Positions 32,922-45,772 of a DNA stretch of 64,000 nucleotides are shown piece by piece. Positions within the stretch are counted from its first letter, which is position 1, and each line of letters starts with the position of its first letter. Position numbers and translations under genes: made by a program. Location: assembly GCA_027475525.1 (NCBI GenBank), contig JAMWFC010000106.1, positions 248,001-312,000 of the forward strand, written 5' to 3'. The notes below the pieces were generated by a model that was not told the origin of the DNA, ran no database searches, and was given only the letters and a program-made list of their open reading frames with translations. Origin of the DNA: Macrolepiota albuminosa (lineage: Eukaryota; Basidiomycota; Agaricomycetes; Agaricales; Agaricaceae).

Positions 32922-33890
32922 TCAGTTTTCTCCATCGTCTTCATATGGTAGGAGCTTCCTTTTCACCGGCTCGTAGTCTTTGCATTTGAGTGGTTGCCTC
33001 TTCCTCTTCTTAGTAATTGTCAGTGTGAGCATAATACATTTATTGTTTATATGGCCGCTCACTAGTGCAAGTGTTTCGTCCAGCAGCGTTATCGATCTCA
33101 AAACTGTTAACATCTTGTACTTCCCTCCCCTCAATGGAACGACTGCGAAGGAAACCTGGGCCGCAACTATATCGCCGAGATGGAAGGTCTGCGGTTTGAT
33201 CCTCTTGAACCTTTGATTTGTGTGAGCATATATGTTTTATGGTCATTGTCTATATATACGTACGTTTTGTCTCCGTCTAGTGTTATTCTTGCTTGTGTGT
33301 ACTCGACGACATTGTCTGATGTCCTCTTGAACCCCCCTCGTGCAATTTTTCAAGCAATCCATTGGGGTCAGTGTCCTTTTTGAACAGAATGTGAACTTCT
33401 CGTTTGTCCGAGTCCTTTGCGGGTGTAAATACCCTGTTGTTTGTGTACAATATCTTGTTTCCTTCATCTGACATTTCTTCTGACCATTCTTCCAGTTTGC
33501 CCTCTTTGAACTCCCGGTCAAATGTTTTGTATACTATTTTTGCCGCAGCAATGGCATCGTCAAACTGCTGCATGCCAAGACCATCCAATTTTATTGACTG
33601 TTTGAGGTATTTGCATTTCCGGTTGAATTCACTATATATCTATCAGACATTTTTGATATGTGTAGCAACATTGACCGTGAATGTTGCTTCCTTGTTCGTC
33701 ACCTTGCCGTCCTCATCTGCTAGCAGTAGTCTCCATATTTTTGGGCTCTCGTATTGCCGGACTATTACCGTATTTTCACCTTGCCGTCCTCATCTGCTAG
33801 CAGTAGTCTCCATATTTTTGGGCTCTCGTATTGCCGGACTATTACCGTAGTTTTCCATTCTGGAATCTTCACGATCCATTAAATCTATGT
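32922..33890 (-). pseudogene. Multi-exon gene of unknown function, probably broken
   Basis: On the minus strand: WKTTVIVRQYESPKIWRLLL and ADEDGKVTNKEATFTVNVAT (about 33850-33650), a short intron, then LDGLGMQQFDDAIAAAKIVY and KILYTNNRVFTPAKDSDKRE (about 33590-33350), then VVEYTQARITLDGDKTY, then FHLGDIVAAQVSFAVVPLRG and GKYKMLTVLRSITLLDETLA (about 33200-33050). I recognise this as a protein family recurrent in Agaricomycete genomes, with no known function. The GDIVAAQVSF-KYKMLTVLR part has the look of a beta-barrel. The 77-base duplication at 33699 and a frame change in a G run near 33338 break the reading frame, at least one of them possibly by assembly error. Confidence 0.5.
33699..33849. 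repeat. 77-base-offset duplication (74 bases matched)
   Basis: 33699-33772 recurs at 33776-33849, offset 77, with three unmatched bases (TTT) between. It disrupts the minus-strand gene above. Confidence 0.9.
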
Positions 33891-34252
33891 GTGGACACCA
33901 TACATATATATTTTCATTTCACCTGAAGAATGTCATGAAGTCGTGCTTCTCCCCGGTGCTTGTCATACTCAACGTGTTGTTCCAAGGTACTTCCTATGTC
34001 AATGATATATTTTTCTTTTATAATTCTAAAAGTCTTCATTCAGTACGCACTTGCATTGCTTTTGTCGTACTTGTTGTTCATTTGTGTATATGTGTATGTG
34101 ATGATAAGATGGGCTACGGAATATCTGGTGAGCTGATGCTTTCTTGTGTTGTACAGCAGATGTCTATTATAAGCATCTTTTCAGGGTCGACTATCTGTGT
34201 GGCTTCTTGTTCTCATGTCGCGTTGCATCAGTATAATTCAGACAATGTTTAA

Positions 34253-34406
34253 AGGTCGACTGTCTGTCTGGCTTCTTAGTGATTTGGATATATTTTATCT
34301 CTCCTATTCAACGTGTTTGGAAAGATAAGAGGTCGACTGTCTGTCTGGCTTCTTAGTGATTTGGATATATTTTATCTCTCCTATTCAACGTGTTTGGAAA
34401 GATAAG
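34253..34406. repeat. Exact 77-base tandem duplication
   Basis: 34253-34329 equals 34330-34406, and one further base matches by chance. Confidence 0.95.
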
Positions 34407-34961
34407 ACTGACCCAATTTGTTGCGTCTCCCTGTCTGCAAAACCTCTAACTGTCTCACAGGCAACTTCTTTCCCATGGATTCTCCCATCCTACGGGATTG
34501 TGTTTTTTTCTCTTTGTTTTGAAGCATGTGCATTTCCACGTTGATATATTGCTTATTTCATTTATCAATTTATTTGATTTTGGCTTTTGGCTTATAGATT
34601 GTCTGTTCCCTTGATACTGAGTGGGTTACTTTGCTTCTATCATCTTTTAGGATTGAAATAGGTTAATTCAAACTGACTGATTAGTTTGCCTATTCATATT
34701 ACCTACATATTACTCTGTTATTACTATGGGATTGAACAAGGCTACATCAAATTAACCTTTTGGCTTGCCTATTGTATCCCTTCCTTCTTACACCGTTATT
34801 GCTACATTTCTCATAGTATCTGGATCTTTCCGCTTTTTTGCTTTTCTACATCCAGGATCGCCGGTCTGGCACATGTAGAGCTTATGTGAAGTCGCGTTTT
34901 CTTACACAGGTGGTGTCGTTCAATTTGTCTAAGCGAGTATTAATTGTTCTTTATCCGTCTA

Positions 34962-35115
34962 CCAAATGGCTGGCTCAAAGCTTCTAACCCATTGTAAACT
35001 CCGTGTTTCTGTATTTTTATTTTTATTTTTATTTGTTTCCAAATGGCTGGCTCAAAGCTTCTAACCCATTGTAAACTCCGTGTTTCTGTATTTTTATTTT
35101 TATTTTTATTTGTTT
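34962..35115. repeat. Exact 77-base tandem duplication
   Basis: 34962-35038 equals 35039-35115. It ends in a run of ATTTTT units. Confidence 0.95.
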
Positions 35116-35346
35116 TAAACCCTTTTTCTCCTATATTTGGCCTGTGTATTCAGTTTATCATTCAACCATGGGTACTTGTACTATTATATTTGGATTATTC
35201 AACTTCCGTTACTTTTGATGTTTACGTGTCTGTTAGTCTGCCGGGACACTATAAAACCTGCGTGCTGTAGGCATCCTTATCCTCACTCTTCTGCTCTATC
35301 TATCTCTCACTATATTTGTTTCTATTTCGTTATACTTGGTACTATC

Positions 35347-38186
35347 ATGCCCCCACACAAAAAGTCAAAGAAAACCACAGATAAACTGGAAGATATGACG
35401 CATCCTTTGTATGAGCAGCTGCAAGCTTTGTAAATTTATGTCTGCCTACATATTATTTTCATACTGATATATTTGACTATAAGAAATGCAGACCAATTGA
35501 ATGCGTGCATTATGTAATTGTTCGTATGTATGACCTTGACATGCGCTATCAGTATATTTGCAGCTGTGTTAGCCGGCAACTCGCCTGTCGATGCCAATTC
35601 TGCATCTTCCTCTTCAGCCAAGTGCAAAATTAGTGTCGCCTGTGATGTGTACATGCTTGTATATCATGTTGATTTCAATGATTGCTTATTGTTTGTAATG
35701 ATAGTACGCCCTGTACGCCTTCACCGAAAAAGAAGAGGGCAGGTGGCCCTTCAAGCATTGAGTCCCCGGTCATGTGCGTACTAATGTTATGTTCTTGACC
35801 TTCGGTTGACTGCATACTGTTCATTTAGATGTGCCTTGGAGAAGCTTTCGGCCAGTACAGATGATGTAATGTCCACTCCAACTGGGCGAACTATGTTAGT
35901 CGGATTACACTATTTGTAATATGATCCACCTGAAAATGTTGTTTCTCATATATCTTCAGGCACAGTCGCACCCTTTCAGATAACCCTCAGGTTGCAGGGG
36001 TCACGAAATCGACCACACGTATCCTTTCCAACATAAAGGCTGATGATAACTCGGTGCCTGAAAATTCCCTGGATAACAGAAATAGCATCATATTGCTTGC
36101 AGAAAGCAACGATTTGCTGGAAGTGTCAGTATTTTATATTTAAATCTATTGTAAATACTGCTCATGCAGTGTATCTTTTATTTTTATTCTTCTTTGTGGT
36201 ATTGGTATATCTTGCGTTCGTAAACTGCCTGCCCATTCATTGGACAACAAAATTCTACGCTATTAGTGACCCTATTGTCGATAAAGACACCTCCGACGAT
36301 GGGGTCGACGGGAGTGGCTTTGAGTCGTTGGAATTACCCGATGATGAAGCTGATGCGGCAAACTTAGTTTTCTCAGACAGTGCACCGATTGCATGCGACA
36401 ATTCCAACGACGAATCATTAGTGTTTGCTGCCTCCGCCGATGAGCAAGAGAGTGCTGGTGATAATAAAGATTGTCATGTTATGGAAGATGCCAGTATGTC
36501 TGTACATGCCGTCGCTACTAAACACGACGATCCTGTCAATGTTGGTGCTGGTGAACACTATGATATTGAAGAGTAGTGTCTTATTATTTGCTTGATTGAT
36601 TTCTGCATTCTGATTTTTTTTTTATATATATATTAGATTTGATGGTGCTACTGATCCGACTGTTATGGTTATCAATCCTCCGGTTATGCAGCCAGATGTA
36701 CAGGATCCTATGTTCTCCGCTACATATAATACCCTCCCATCTCTTCTGTATGTCTGTTTATAGCATCCGCATTGCAATAATTACCGTTCTGTTACCATTT
36801 ATTGACGTATTTTTTGCCCAGTTGCGTGTTCAATATCATACCGTATGGGTATGATAAACAAATCAGTGATGGATCAGTGCGATTTGCACGTATATCAGCC
36901 ATGACATTGAAGATGTCTGGAGAAAATGCAGAGTATGTGATTATGTTGTATTGTTCAGGTGCATCATCGTTACACACGTTTATAGGTCTTTGGTTCGAGG
37001 CCTCTTGTGGGTCAAACATGGCTTATACGTGCATTCAGCTCGCATACATCCTGATAATCTTACTGCCAAATCTCATCGCCTTGCATTAAATAATGGGGGT
37101 AACGCTTTTTGCATCAACATCATGTTCGGCGTCATGTCTGCTTCTCATCTCTTCGATTCCGGCGTAGAAGTCGGCAGTTACTTGTCCCCCTATAAACAGA
37201 AATGATTGATGATTGTGCCATTCCAGCAAGAATTCCTACGTTCTATGGCCAATGTTGGAAACACGTTGGGATTACGTTCTGATCCCATGGGCTCTTACTC
37301 AAGCTATGGGATGGCCTTTGTAACCAGAGGTGAAGGGAAGAGTGTGTCCTTCAAAAACTGTAAATTTTCAACTTGCGTGTAGCATACCTTTGTGTTGACT
37401 GCACTTTGTAGCGGGTGGCTACTCAGTGCCTGCTCTTTCGAAGCCTCCTGTACTTACAGACGATTCCATGTTTTCTGTCAAATCTGCTCCTATCGTACCG
37501 ACTCCGAAGTTCAAGAATTCTATGGAGGCGGTAATAAATTATGAATCGACAGGTGTGTCTTCTGTGTCATTATTTGACTACTTATTTATTTATTTCCTTC
37601 CAGTTCCTGTATACGACGGTCGTTCAGAAACTGGGCCTGCCTTTCAGTTTTTGGCTGCCGACTTCAATGCTATCACTAGTTGGTGCTCATACAATGGTAA
37701 CATGTCCAATGTTCCCGAGGGGTCTGTTGTTGCTGTGGGTTACACAGCTGGATGGTTTGAAGGTTCCTCTTCAGTGTACGTTCACTATTTGTTACGATAT
37801 TCTTATTGGTTATTTATTTACTTATTTTTAGGTTCCTTTCTACTAACATCAAGTTTGTCATGGTTCTTCACACCCCTGATCTTGTTGTGGTTGGTGGTGC
37901 AGGCACCAGGCGCATGGCATCCTTGATGAAACCAGGTGGTCTTGAAGAGCCTGCATCTGGTGCTCTGGGAGGGTCAAAAGATATTTCTTCTTCTGGTTCT
38001 GTGGGTGGGATACCCTCTGAACGCCGTAGTGCCAGTGCCAAGACGTCTTGCATCGCTGGATTGACTGCTTCTCCCCGATCTGGTGTTGGTATATTGGCAT
38101 CAGCCACAACTCATGGTGCTACCTCTAAGCCAACTTGTTCTGCTGGGCTACCCAAGGAGAAAGGTAAAAATAAAGAAGTAATCTGA
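35347..38186 (+). CDS. Multi-exon hypothetical protein, one internal stop
   Basis: ATG 35347 (MPPHKKSKKTTDK). At least nine exons can be joined across short GT-AG introns with consistent phase: Ser/Pro-rich and basic (PSPKKKRAGGPSS), acidic (DTSDDGVDGSGFES), then a globular part (SLVRGLLWVKHGLYVHSARI, FCINIMFGVMSASHLF, FLRSMANVGNTLGLRSD) and a C-terminal part (VPVYDGRSETGPAFQF, VPEGSVVAVGYTAGWF, LSTNIKFVMVLHTPDLV). The stop is TGA at 38184-38186. I know this architecture as a recurrent Agaricomycete family of unknown function, possibly with an OB-like C-terminal barrel. A TGA at about 37204, probably TGG before, interrupts it unless an intron removes it. Confidence 0.6.
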
Positions 38187-38939
38187 TTGCTGTTGCGTGG
38201 ACCGCATATAGTCCCTTTATTTTTCTGTGCCTGTTGGTACAAGCTTGATTTTGTTGTTTGCCGCGTTCTGATACCTTGATTTTTTTGCTTTGCTGGACTA
38301 CGTCATACTATTTCTGCGTACATCACTGTGTTTGACTACAAAATATGGTGTGATGTACTGAATTGATATTGTTTTCAATTTGCCGGTGGACTAGTGTAAG
38401 AGTGTTATGGACATATAAAACTAAATTGGTATGACCTTCATATTCGTTGATATTATAGCGCGTACTTACTGTTTGATGATTTTACTTGCTAAAGGTTGTG
38501 TCGTCTGGTTTGTATGACTAATCTTTGTTATTCAAATTCGTACCTAGTTACTCCGATGTCAAACTAAATATGGGCCGCTATTACATATATATTTCTATTT
38601 ACTGAAAATTATGATTTTTATTTTATACATATCTCTATATAATGCGACAACCGTTTCGTGAGAACTATTTGATTAGTAAGGCTGACCAAGGCTGACCAAG
38701 AACCTTCCTTTTAGGGTAAACGACTGCTCATTTTTCGTATTGGAGTCTCAATTTTTGTACTTAGAGTATAAAAAGTAAAAAATATATATGTAAACTTCAA
38801 TATTAATAAATTGCTATGTTTGGAAACATTTTTCGAAGGTGTCCGGATGAGAAAAGGCCAAACGCGATTTAGTGGACACCACTTTTCACGCCTCGCGTGC
38901 TCTTTGACCACACATGACCAAACAAACTCGAAATTCACC
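38187..38939. other. Intergenic DNA upstream of the Helitron
   Basis: No supported gene. It includes a 10-base direct repeat (GGCTGACCAA at 38680 and 38690) and a short inverted GTGGACACCAC near 38873. The Helitron's 5' end (expected TC at an A/T target) should lie here or in the following repeats, but I could not fix it. Confidence 0.45.
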
Positions 38940-39370
38940 GTTGTAGTGAGAAGACACTACAAACAAAGTAAGTGTCAATTTGTTGATTGATTGATCAATG
39001 TTTACAAACGTTGAATTCAGCTTATTTGACACTACAAACAAAGTTACAACAAAGTAAGTATTGGCTTATTTATTATTGATCAATTAATAAACATTCAATT
39101 CAGCTACAAACAATTCCGAAATTGTTACAACAAAGTAAGTATTGGTTTATTTATTATTGATCAATGCTAATTCAGCTTATTTGACACTACAAACAGTATT
39201 TGACACTACAAACAAATCCGAAATCATTACAACAAAGTAAGTATTGGTTTATTTATTATTGATCAATGCTAATACATATTCAATTCAGCTTATTTGACAC
39301 TACAAACAGTTAGTATTAGTTCATTTATTATTGATCAATGCTAATAAACATTGAATTCAGCTTATTAGTG
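38940..39370. repeat. Subterminal direct repeats at the 5' side of the Helitron
   Basis: Variants of GACACTACAAACA and of AAAGTAAGTATTGGTTTATT followed by ATTATTGATCAATGC recur at spacings of about 80-100 bases. Units start near 39051, 39132 and 39234, with partial ones near 38965 and 39311. Some AAAGTAAGT boxes look like splice donors. Their position suggests the untranslated leader or subterminal region of the element. Confidence 0.7.
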
Positions 39371-39654
39371 AAAGCTTGACAACATTTAGCTATTGATATA
39401 CTAGATATATCATCATGTAAGTAACTTTTAAAGAGTTTGAGCTATTGAAATGCTTAAAAAATCAATAATTTAGGCAATCTTCAACTACTCATTCTCAACC
39501 CAGTACTCCTGAAGGTCAAAGACAGCAGGCTAGGATTGAAAGCAGGCTTCAACAGTTGCAAATGACTGATCCTGATGATCGTCGTGCACATAGAAGTAGA
39601 AGATCTACTTCAGTGGTTATACCACTTCATTTTGTTACTGGGGATATGGGAATT

Positions 39655-39875
39655 GGGGATATACAAACTGGGGGAATGCAAACTGGGGGAATGCAAACTG
39701 GAGAAATGCAAACTGGGGGAATGCAAACTGGGGGAATGCAAACTGGGAGAATGCAAACTGGGGGAATGCAAACTGGGGGAATGCAAACTGGAGGTATACA
39801 AACTGGGAGAATACAAACTGGGGGAATACAAACTGGAGGTATACAAACTAGGGGTATACAAACTGGAGGCAGAGG
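39655..39875 (+). repeat. 15-base coding repeat (M/I-Q-T-G-G pentapeptide)
   Basis: About 14 tandem units such as ATGCAAACTGGGGGA, with G-to-A variants giving E or R at the last position and ATA giving Ile. It lies in the first large exon of the Helitron transposase, in frame, in a region of no recognised domain. Confidence 0.9.
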
Positions 39876-40419
39876 GTCTGGAAATATGCCTATTGCTCAG
39901 GATCCATTTGCTATTGTCATTCCTCAAACTCATTTGCCTGAAGGATGGGATGCACCTTTGCAGAATCCTGTACCTAGAATGGTGCCACCTCTACCTGTTT
40001 CTACATCCAGAAGAAACAATAGGCCTAGAATGGTACCACTTTCACCTGCTCTACCTCTTCCTATACATAGAAGAGACAACCAGCCTACTATTGCTCCACT
40101 TCCTGTGGACATTCCTGAAACTGTTCTGCCTGAAGGATGGAATACTCCTTTACAGAATCCTATGCCTATGGTGCCACCCCTACCTGCTCTGGCATTTAGA
40201 AGAGTCAGAAATGTATCTGTACAGAATTCTATGCCACCTCTACCTCCTGCCAGACTAGCAGAATTACAAGAGCAGCAAAGGCTGAGACATATGGCTATGA
40301 TTCAAGAACAAGACAGACAACAGGAATTAGCACAAGCAATAGTAGAGGAGCAACAAAGGGTCAGACATGAGGAGCAAGAGAGAGGACAAAGACAACATGA
40401 AGCATTGGCTACTTTGCAC

Positions 40420-40647
40420 CAAGAAAGACTGAGGGAGGAGGAAGGATTGAGGCAACAGGAACAACAAGAGGAACTGAGATTAGAGGTAAGGCAAAGCCAA
40501 CTTTAAAAGCCTATTTTAATTGACAAAATTTGACAGTTAAGGCTGAGGGAGGAGGAAGGATTGAGGCAACAAGAACAACAGGAACTGAGACTAGAGGTAA
40601 AGCAAAGCCAACTTTAAAAGCCTTTCTTAATTGACAAAATTTGACAG
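40420..40647 (+). repeat. Tandem exon-plus-intron duplication in the Helitron gene
   Basis: The end of one exon plus its 51-base intron (40486-40536) is duplicated with slight divergence as a 60-base exon (40537-40596) plus a second 51-base intron (40597-40647). The extra exon keeps the frame and adds a second Arg/Glu/Gln-rich coiled-coil segment (LRLREEEGLRQQEQQ). Confidence 0.85.
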
Positions 40648-43600
40648 TTTGTTGATCTCAATCCTGAACATAGGCCTTTGAATCAGGCTAGGGCTGAAAG
40701 GATCTTACAAAACTGGCAACAGCAGCATTTAGCTGATCTTGAAGAGGATTTCAATGATTTGGATCCTCATCTACTGGATGATCCTAGGAATAATCCTGCT
40801 GAGAATATAGAGGAGGACTTGGAGTATGTGGATCCACCTGGAGATAATAGACAGCAATATCTACCAGCACCTCCTGACTTGGAGTATGTGGATCCACCTG
40901 GGGATGTCATGCAGCAAAATGTACCAGCACCTCCTGTCTTACAGAGGATACAACAACCTGATGATGTTCAGCCTAGAAATGCTCTTCCAACAGGAAGACA
41001 GCATTATCTGGATGGATCCCCTTCACATTATCTTGGTTCTATGGATGTTGCATGTCCACACTGTCATGCTCTACATTTTGATGCTGAAAAGCTCTCCAAG
41101 TCTACTAGACGTAATCCAAAGTTTGGCATGTGCTGTTTACAAGGGCAGATTGATTTGCCTAGACTTGAAGATGCTCCACCAGAACTGCTTGGCTTACTCC
41201 AAGGTCACCATCCTCTTTCTGATGCTTTTAAAGCATCTATTCGCCAATACAATGCAGCCTTTGCATTTACATCTCTGGGAGTCAAAATTGACCAGGCAAT
41301 TACCAATGCTCCTGGACCATACAGCTTTAGAATCAATGGAGAGCTCCATCATCTGACAGGTGCTTTGCTTCCAACTGAAGGCAATCATCCTGTGTATGCA
41401 CAACTCTACTTCTATGATCACAATCAACAATTGGCTTTTCGTCAAGGAAGCAATCCTAGATTGGATCCACAGATAATGGCCTCTTTGCAGGATATGCTTC
41501 ATAGAGTCAATCCTTTTATTGGCTTATACAAGCATGCAAAGCAGATTATGACAGAAGTTCCTGAGGGCCAACCACAAAGGCTTTCTGTTCAACTTAGGGC
41601 TAACTTGGGAGATCATCGACGCTATAACAACCCTAATGAACAGGAAGGAGTTGCTGCAATTATACCAGGAGATGGTTCTGAGGAACGATCAGATCATCGC
41701 GATATAGTCCTGCATCTGCATGGAGGTCAATTAAAGCGAATCAGCCATTTACATCCCTATTGTACTCCTCTGCACTACACGATTATATTTCCAACTGGAG
41801 AACATGGATTTCATTTAAACATTCCTTCTCAGCTGGGACCACGAGGCCAACGCAGAACACAAAATATCACTGAAACTGCTTACTATGCATACCGACTTCA
41901 GCAGAGATCTCTAGAAGCTAATGCCGCTTTGCTTTGGAGTGGTCGATTGTTTCAACAATATGTTGTTGATGCATGGGCTTCAATTGAACAAACAAAACTT
42001 AATTGGGTTAGACACAATCAAACAAAGATTAGGGCTGAAGTCTATCAAGGAGTGGTCGATGCCGCAGCTGGAGATGAAGACTTACGCAGACAAAGTCGAC
42101 GTGTAGTCCTTCCCTCTTCTCATGTTGGAAGTGAACGACACATGCAGCAACTATTCCAGGACTCTATGGCTATTTGCAGGCATTTCCATAAACCAGATCT
42201 CTTCATCACCATGACTGCCAATCCAAAGTGGCCTGAAATAGAAGAGGCTCTGCTGAAGGAACCTATGGTTAATGGAAAGAGGCAAACAGCTTCTGATCGT
42301 CCAGATATTGTTGCCAGAGTATTTGAACTCAAGAAGAATGCTCTTTTGAAGGACATAAAAGATGGTCTATTTGGAAAATGTGTGGCATCTGTCCATACCA
42401 TTGAATTTCAAAAGAGGGGACTTCCACATATACATATCTTGATCTTTTTCCATCATCATGACAAGATCAAAGATGCAGCTCATGTGGACACTATTGTTTC
42501 TGCTCAAATTCCTGATCCAGTGACTCAGCCTCAATTGTATCAGGTATTGGCTTTGCTTGAATTATCAATGCAGTGACTGACCTTTATTATTAGGTTGTTA
42601 CTACCAATATGGTTCATGGTCCATGTGGAGCAGATTTTCCCAATGCCAAGTGCATGGTAGATGGCAAATGTTCCAAGAGATATCCCAAGGAATTTCAGCA
42701 GGCTACACAGTATGGTGATGATGGCTATCCCCAATATGCCAGACCTAACAATGGCCGCTTTTTTGAAAAGCATGGTCGTTGTTATGACAATCGTAATGTT
42801 GTCCCATACAATCCATATCTCTCAGCCAAATTCCAATGTCATATCAATGTGGAAGTCTGTGCTTCAGTGGATGCAATCAAATACATTCACAAGTACATCT
42901 ACAAGGGCCATGATAGGACAACTTTGGAGATTGCTAGGGAGGAGAGGGATGAAATCAAAGAACATTTGGATGCCAGATACATTTCTGCTCCTGAGGCTTG
43001 CTGGCACATCTTTGAATTCAACATGCATGCTGAATATCCTTCAGTATACAGATTGCCTGTGCACTTGGAAAACCAGCATGAAGTCTATTTCCCAGATGAT
43101 GAACCAATACAGGTGGTGGCTGCTAGACCTAATGCAGACAAGACTGCACTCACAGCTTGGTTTGAAGCCAATACCAGGTTTCCCAATAATAACACCACTT
43201 ATCAGAACTTTCCAACCAAGTTTGTTTACGAGCCATCTAAACGGAGTTGGAAGGAGAGGCAGAGAGGGACAGCAATTGGAAGAATGTATTTTGCTTCACC
43301 AAGACAGGGAGAAAGGTTCTATCTCAGGATGCTCTTGACTGTTGTAACCAATGCAACTTCATGGGCTGATCTCAGGACAGTCAATGGCCATATCTATCCC
43401 ACTTATCAAGAAGCATGCAAGGCTCTAGGTCTTTTGGAGGATGATGCAGAATGGAGGCAGTGTCTCACTGAAGCTGCTCCAATCCAACTAGGATCAGCTC
43501 TCAGACAGCTGTTTTGCACTATTCTATTCCACTGTGCTCCTGCCACTCCAGAGGCTCTATGGAATGAATTCAAGCATTCTATCTGTGATGATCTTCAACA

Positions 43601-45273
43601 CAGATTGGAACATACTAGGCAGTACAGGGACCGGATCTTTACCAATGAAGATATTTATGACTATGGCCTTTATCTCATCAATGACACTTTGATGAATTTT
43701 GGGAAAACTCTGAAAGACTTTCCCAACATGCCAGAGGCTCAACAGAATTGGAACATAGTTCCAGGTAATTGGCATTTGCATAAAAGATTGACTTGAATAC
43801 TGATCATTCTTCTAGGCAACAGGCTTTTAGAAGATGAAACCAATTATGATGTTGAGGAGCTCAAGCAAAGAGTGGAGGGAAACAAGGCCAAGTTCAATGT
43901 GGAACAACTGGAGACTTTCAATGCTGTCATGAACTCAGTCAACAACAATTTGGGCAGGATGCTATTCATTCACAGTGCTGGAGGATGTGGCAAAACCTTT
44001 GTCTGCAATACTCTGGCTGCTGCAGTTCGTTCCAATGGAGATGTGGCATTATGTGTAGCATCATCTGGCATTGCTGCCTTATTGTTGGAAGGGGGTAGGA
44101 CAGCTCATTCAAGATTCAAAATTCCCATTCCTGCTCTTGACACATCCATTGCCAATATCAAGAGAGGAACCCAGTTATCACAGCTCATACTCCGCACCAA
44201 AGTTATTATTTGGGATGAAGTTCCAATGCAACACAAAAATGCCATTGACTCTGTCGATCGTGGCTTCAGAGACATCTTCGATAATGACATTTCCTTTGGT
44301 GGAGTCACTGTGGTTTTTGGAGGGGACTTTAGGCAAACTCTTCCAGTGGTTCCACATGGACTCAGGCAGCAGATGATTGCTGCTTCACTCAAAAGGGGCC
44401 GACTTTGGGATCATATCCAAGTCCACTACTTGGTCCAAAATATGAGATTGGATCAGACTGCAGAGAATATTGCTCATGCAGCTTGGTTGTTGGATGTTGG
44501 TGCAGGGAAAAATCTAGGACCTGGAGAAACAGTCAAACTGCCTGAAAGGATCTATCACTGGATTGATTTCTTCCACATATCCTGATATTGGTCATCCTCA
44601 AAATGATCAGTATTACCTGGACCGGACTATTCTCTCTGGCAAGAACTCGGATATAGAGGAGATCAATGCAGAAGTTCTAGAGAGGTATCCAGGGGAAGAA
44701 AGAATCTTACAGAGTGCAGATTCTGTTCTTTCTGATAACAGGAATCCTGATGGCCTTGCCTTATATCCTGTGGAATATCTCAACTCTTTGAAAGCCAGTA
44801 GTTTGCCTTTGGCTAAACTGGCTTTGAAGATTGGAGTTCCTGTCATGCTTCTCAGGAATCTGGACACAACCAAAGGACTTTGCAATGGAACAAGAATGAT
44901 TGTCACTCATATCAGCACCAGAGTCCTCAGATGTCGTATTATCAGTGGAGATGCCAAGTTTGCAGGTTCAACTGTTTTGATTCCAAGAATCAATCTAGAT
45001 GCCTCTGAAGAGGATTTGCCCATACCATTACGCAGGAGACAGTTTCCAATTCGATTGGCCTTTGCTATGACTATCAACAAGTCTCAAGGGCAATCAGTCA
45101 AGCATGTTGGATTGGACCTTCGATCACCGGTTTTTACACATGGCCAACTTTATGTTGCACTTTCTCGATGCACATCAGGAGATCGTATCAAGGTGATTTT
45201 GTCAGAAGAAAATACATCAAGAGCGACTGCAAATATTGTGTATCAAGAAGTTCTTAATGGTTTACAAATGTAA

Positions 45274-45772
45274 GTGTGATTGTTAATTATATACTTATTA
45301 CTAACTTTATATTTTAGCATCTAACTTGATACTGTACATATAACTTGGAATTGTAGCATTATTTTCTGGGTTTACAAATGTGAGTATGATTGTTAATTAC
45401 CTACTTATTACTGACTTTTATATTTTAGCATCTAACTTGATATTTGTTGATACTGTACTAATAGAATATATATAACTTGGAATTGTAACATCATTTCTTG
45501 ATAAATGTGAACTTTCTATTCTTTAACAACATATGCTTGAATCAGTAAGACATAATGAAAGTAAGTCATGATAGAAGTTGAGTTATGAATATACATATTT
45601 GGAACCCCTAACCGAACGAAGTGAGGTTGGGGTGAAGGCTGAGTTACTTATATACATACTTGGAGCCCTAACCGAACGAAGTGAGGTTGGGGTGGAGGCT
45701 AAGTTACTTATACATACTTGGAGCCCTAACCGAACGAAGTGAGGTTAGGGTGGAGGCTTAGTTGGGGGGGGT
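45274..45772 (+). repeat. 3' subterminal repeats of the Helitron
   Basis: Two diverged units of about 110 bases (containing TTTATATTTTAGCATCTAAC near 45308 and 45417) are followed by three closely similar units of about 55-60 bases. The units carry GAGCCCTAACCGAACGAAGTG with GAGGTT at about 45605, 45665 and 45722. No coding potential. Confidence 0.8.

Larger units (their letters stand above)
33891..35346. other. AT-rich interval between two genes, with two 77-base duplications
   Basis: Only short frames without splice support. It holds exact duplications at 34253-34406 and 34962-35115. Pyrimidine-rich DNA precedes the gene starting at 35347, as is common upstream of fungal genes. Confidence 0.5.
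39415..45273 (+). pseudogene. Helitron Rep/PIF1-helicase transposase, one frameshift
   Basis: Exons, with introns at 39417-39473, 40486-40536, 40597-40647, 42544-42593 and 43765-43815, encode more than 1,800 residues. The N-terminus has a QTGG repeat and a Gln/Glu-rich coiled coil. Next are HLHPYCTPLHYTIIFPTGEH, FHKPDLFITMTANPKWPEI, the HUH motif in KRGLPHIHILIFF, and the two-tyrosine motif KYIHKYIYKGHD. The helicase has Walker A SAGGCGKTFV, IIWDEVPM, FGGDFRQTLPVV, TINKSQGQ and LYVALSRCTS. It would nick and transfer one DNA strand and unwind the donor. A frame change near 44560, between LPERIYHW and TYPDIGHP, interrupts motif spacing. Otherwise it is intact, suggesting recent activity. Confidence 0.88.

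Noticed and set aside
35097..35115. ATTTTT runs as telomeric or subtelomeric repeat
   Set aside because: No TTAGGG-type array anywhere; it is a short low-complexity run inside a 77-base duplication.
36991..37001. B-box-like sequence GGTTCGAGGCC suggesting a tRNA or SINE promoter
   Set aside because: No A box at a suitable distance and no T-stem complementarity; the bases lie in a conserved exon (SLVRGLLWVKHG).
40420..40647. Another assembly-type duplication in the Helitron gene
   Set aside because: The offset is 111 bases and the copies differ at several positions, so this is a real older duplication.
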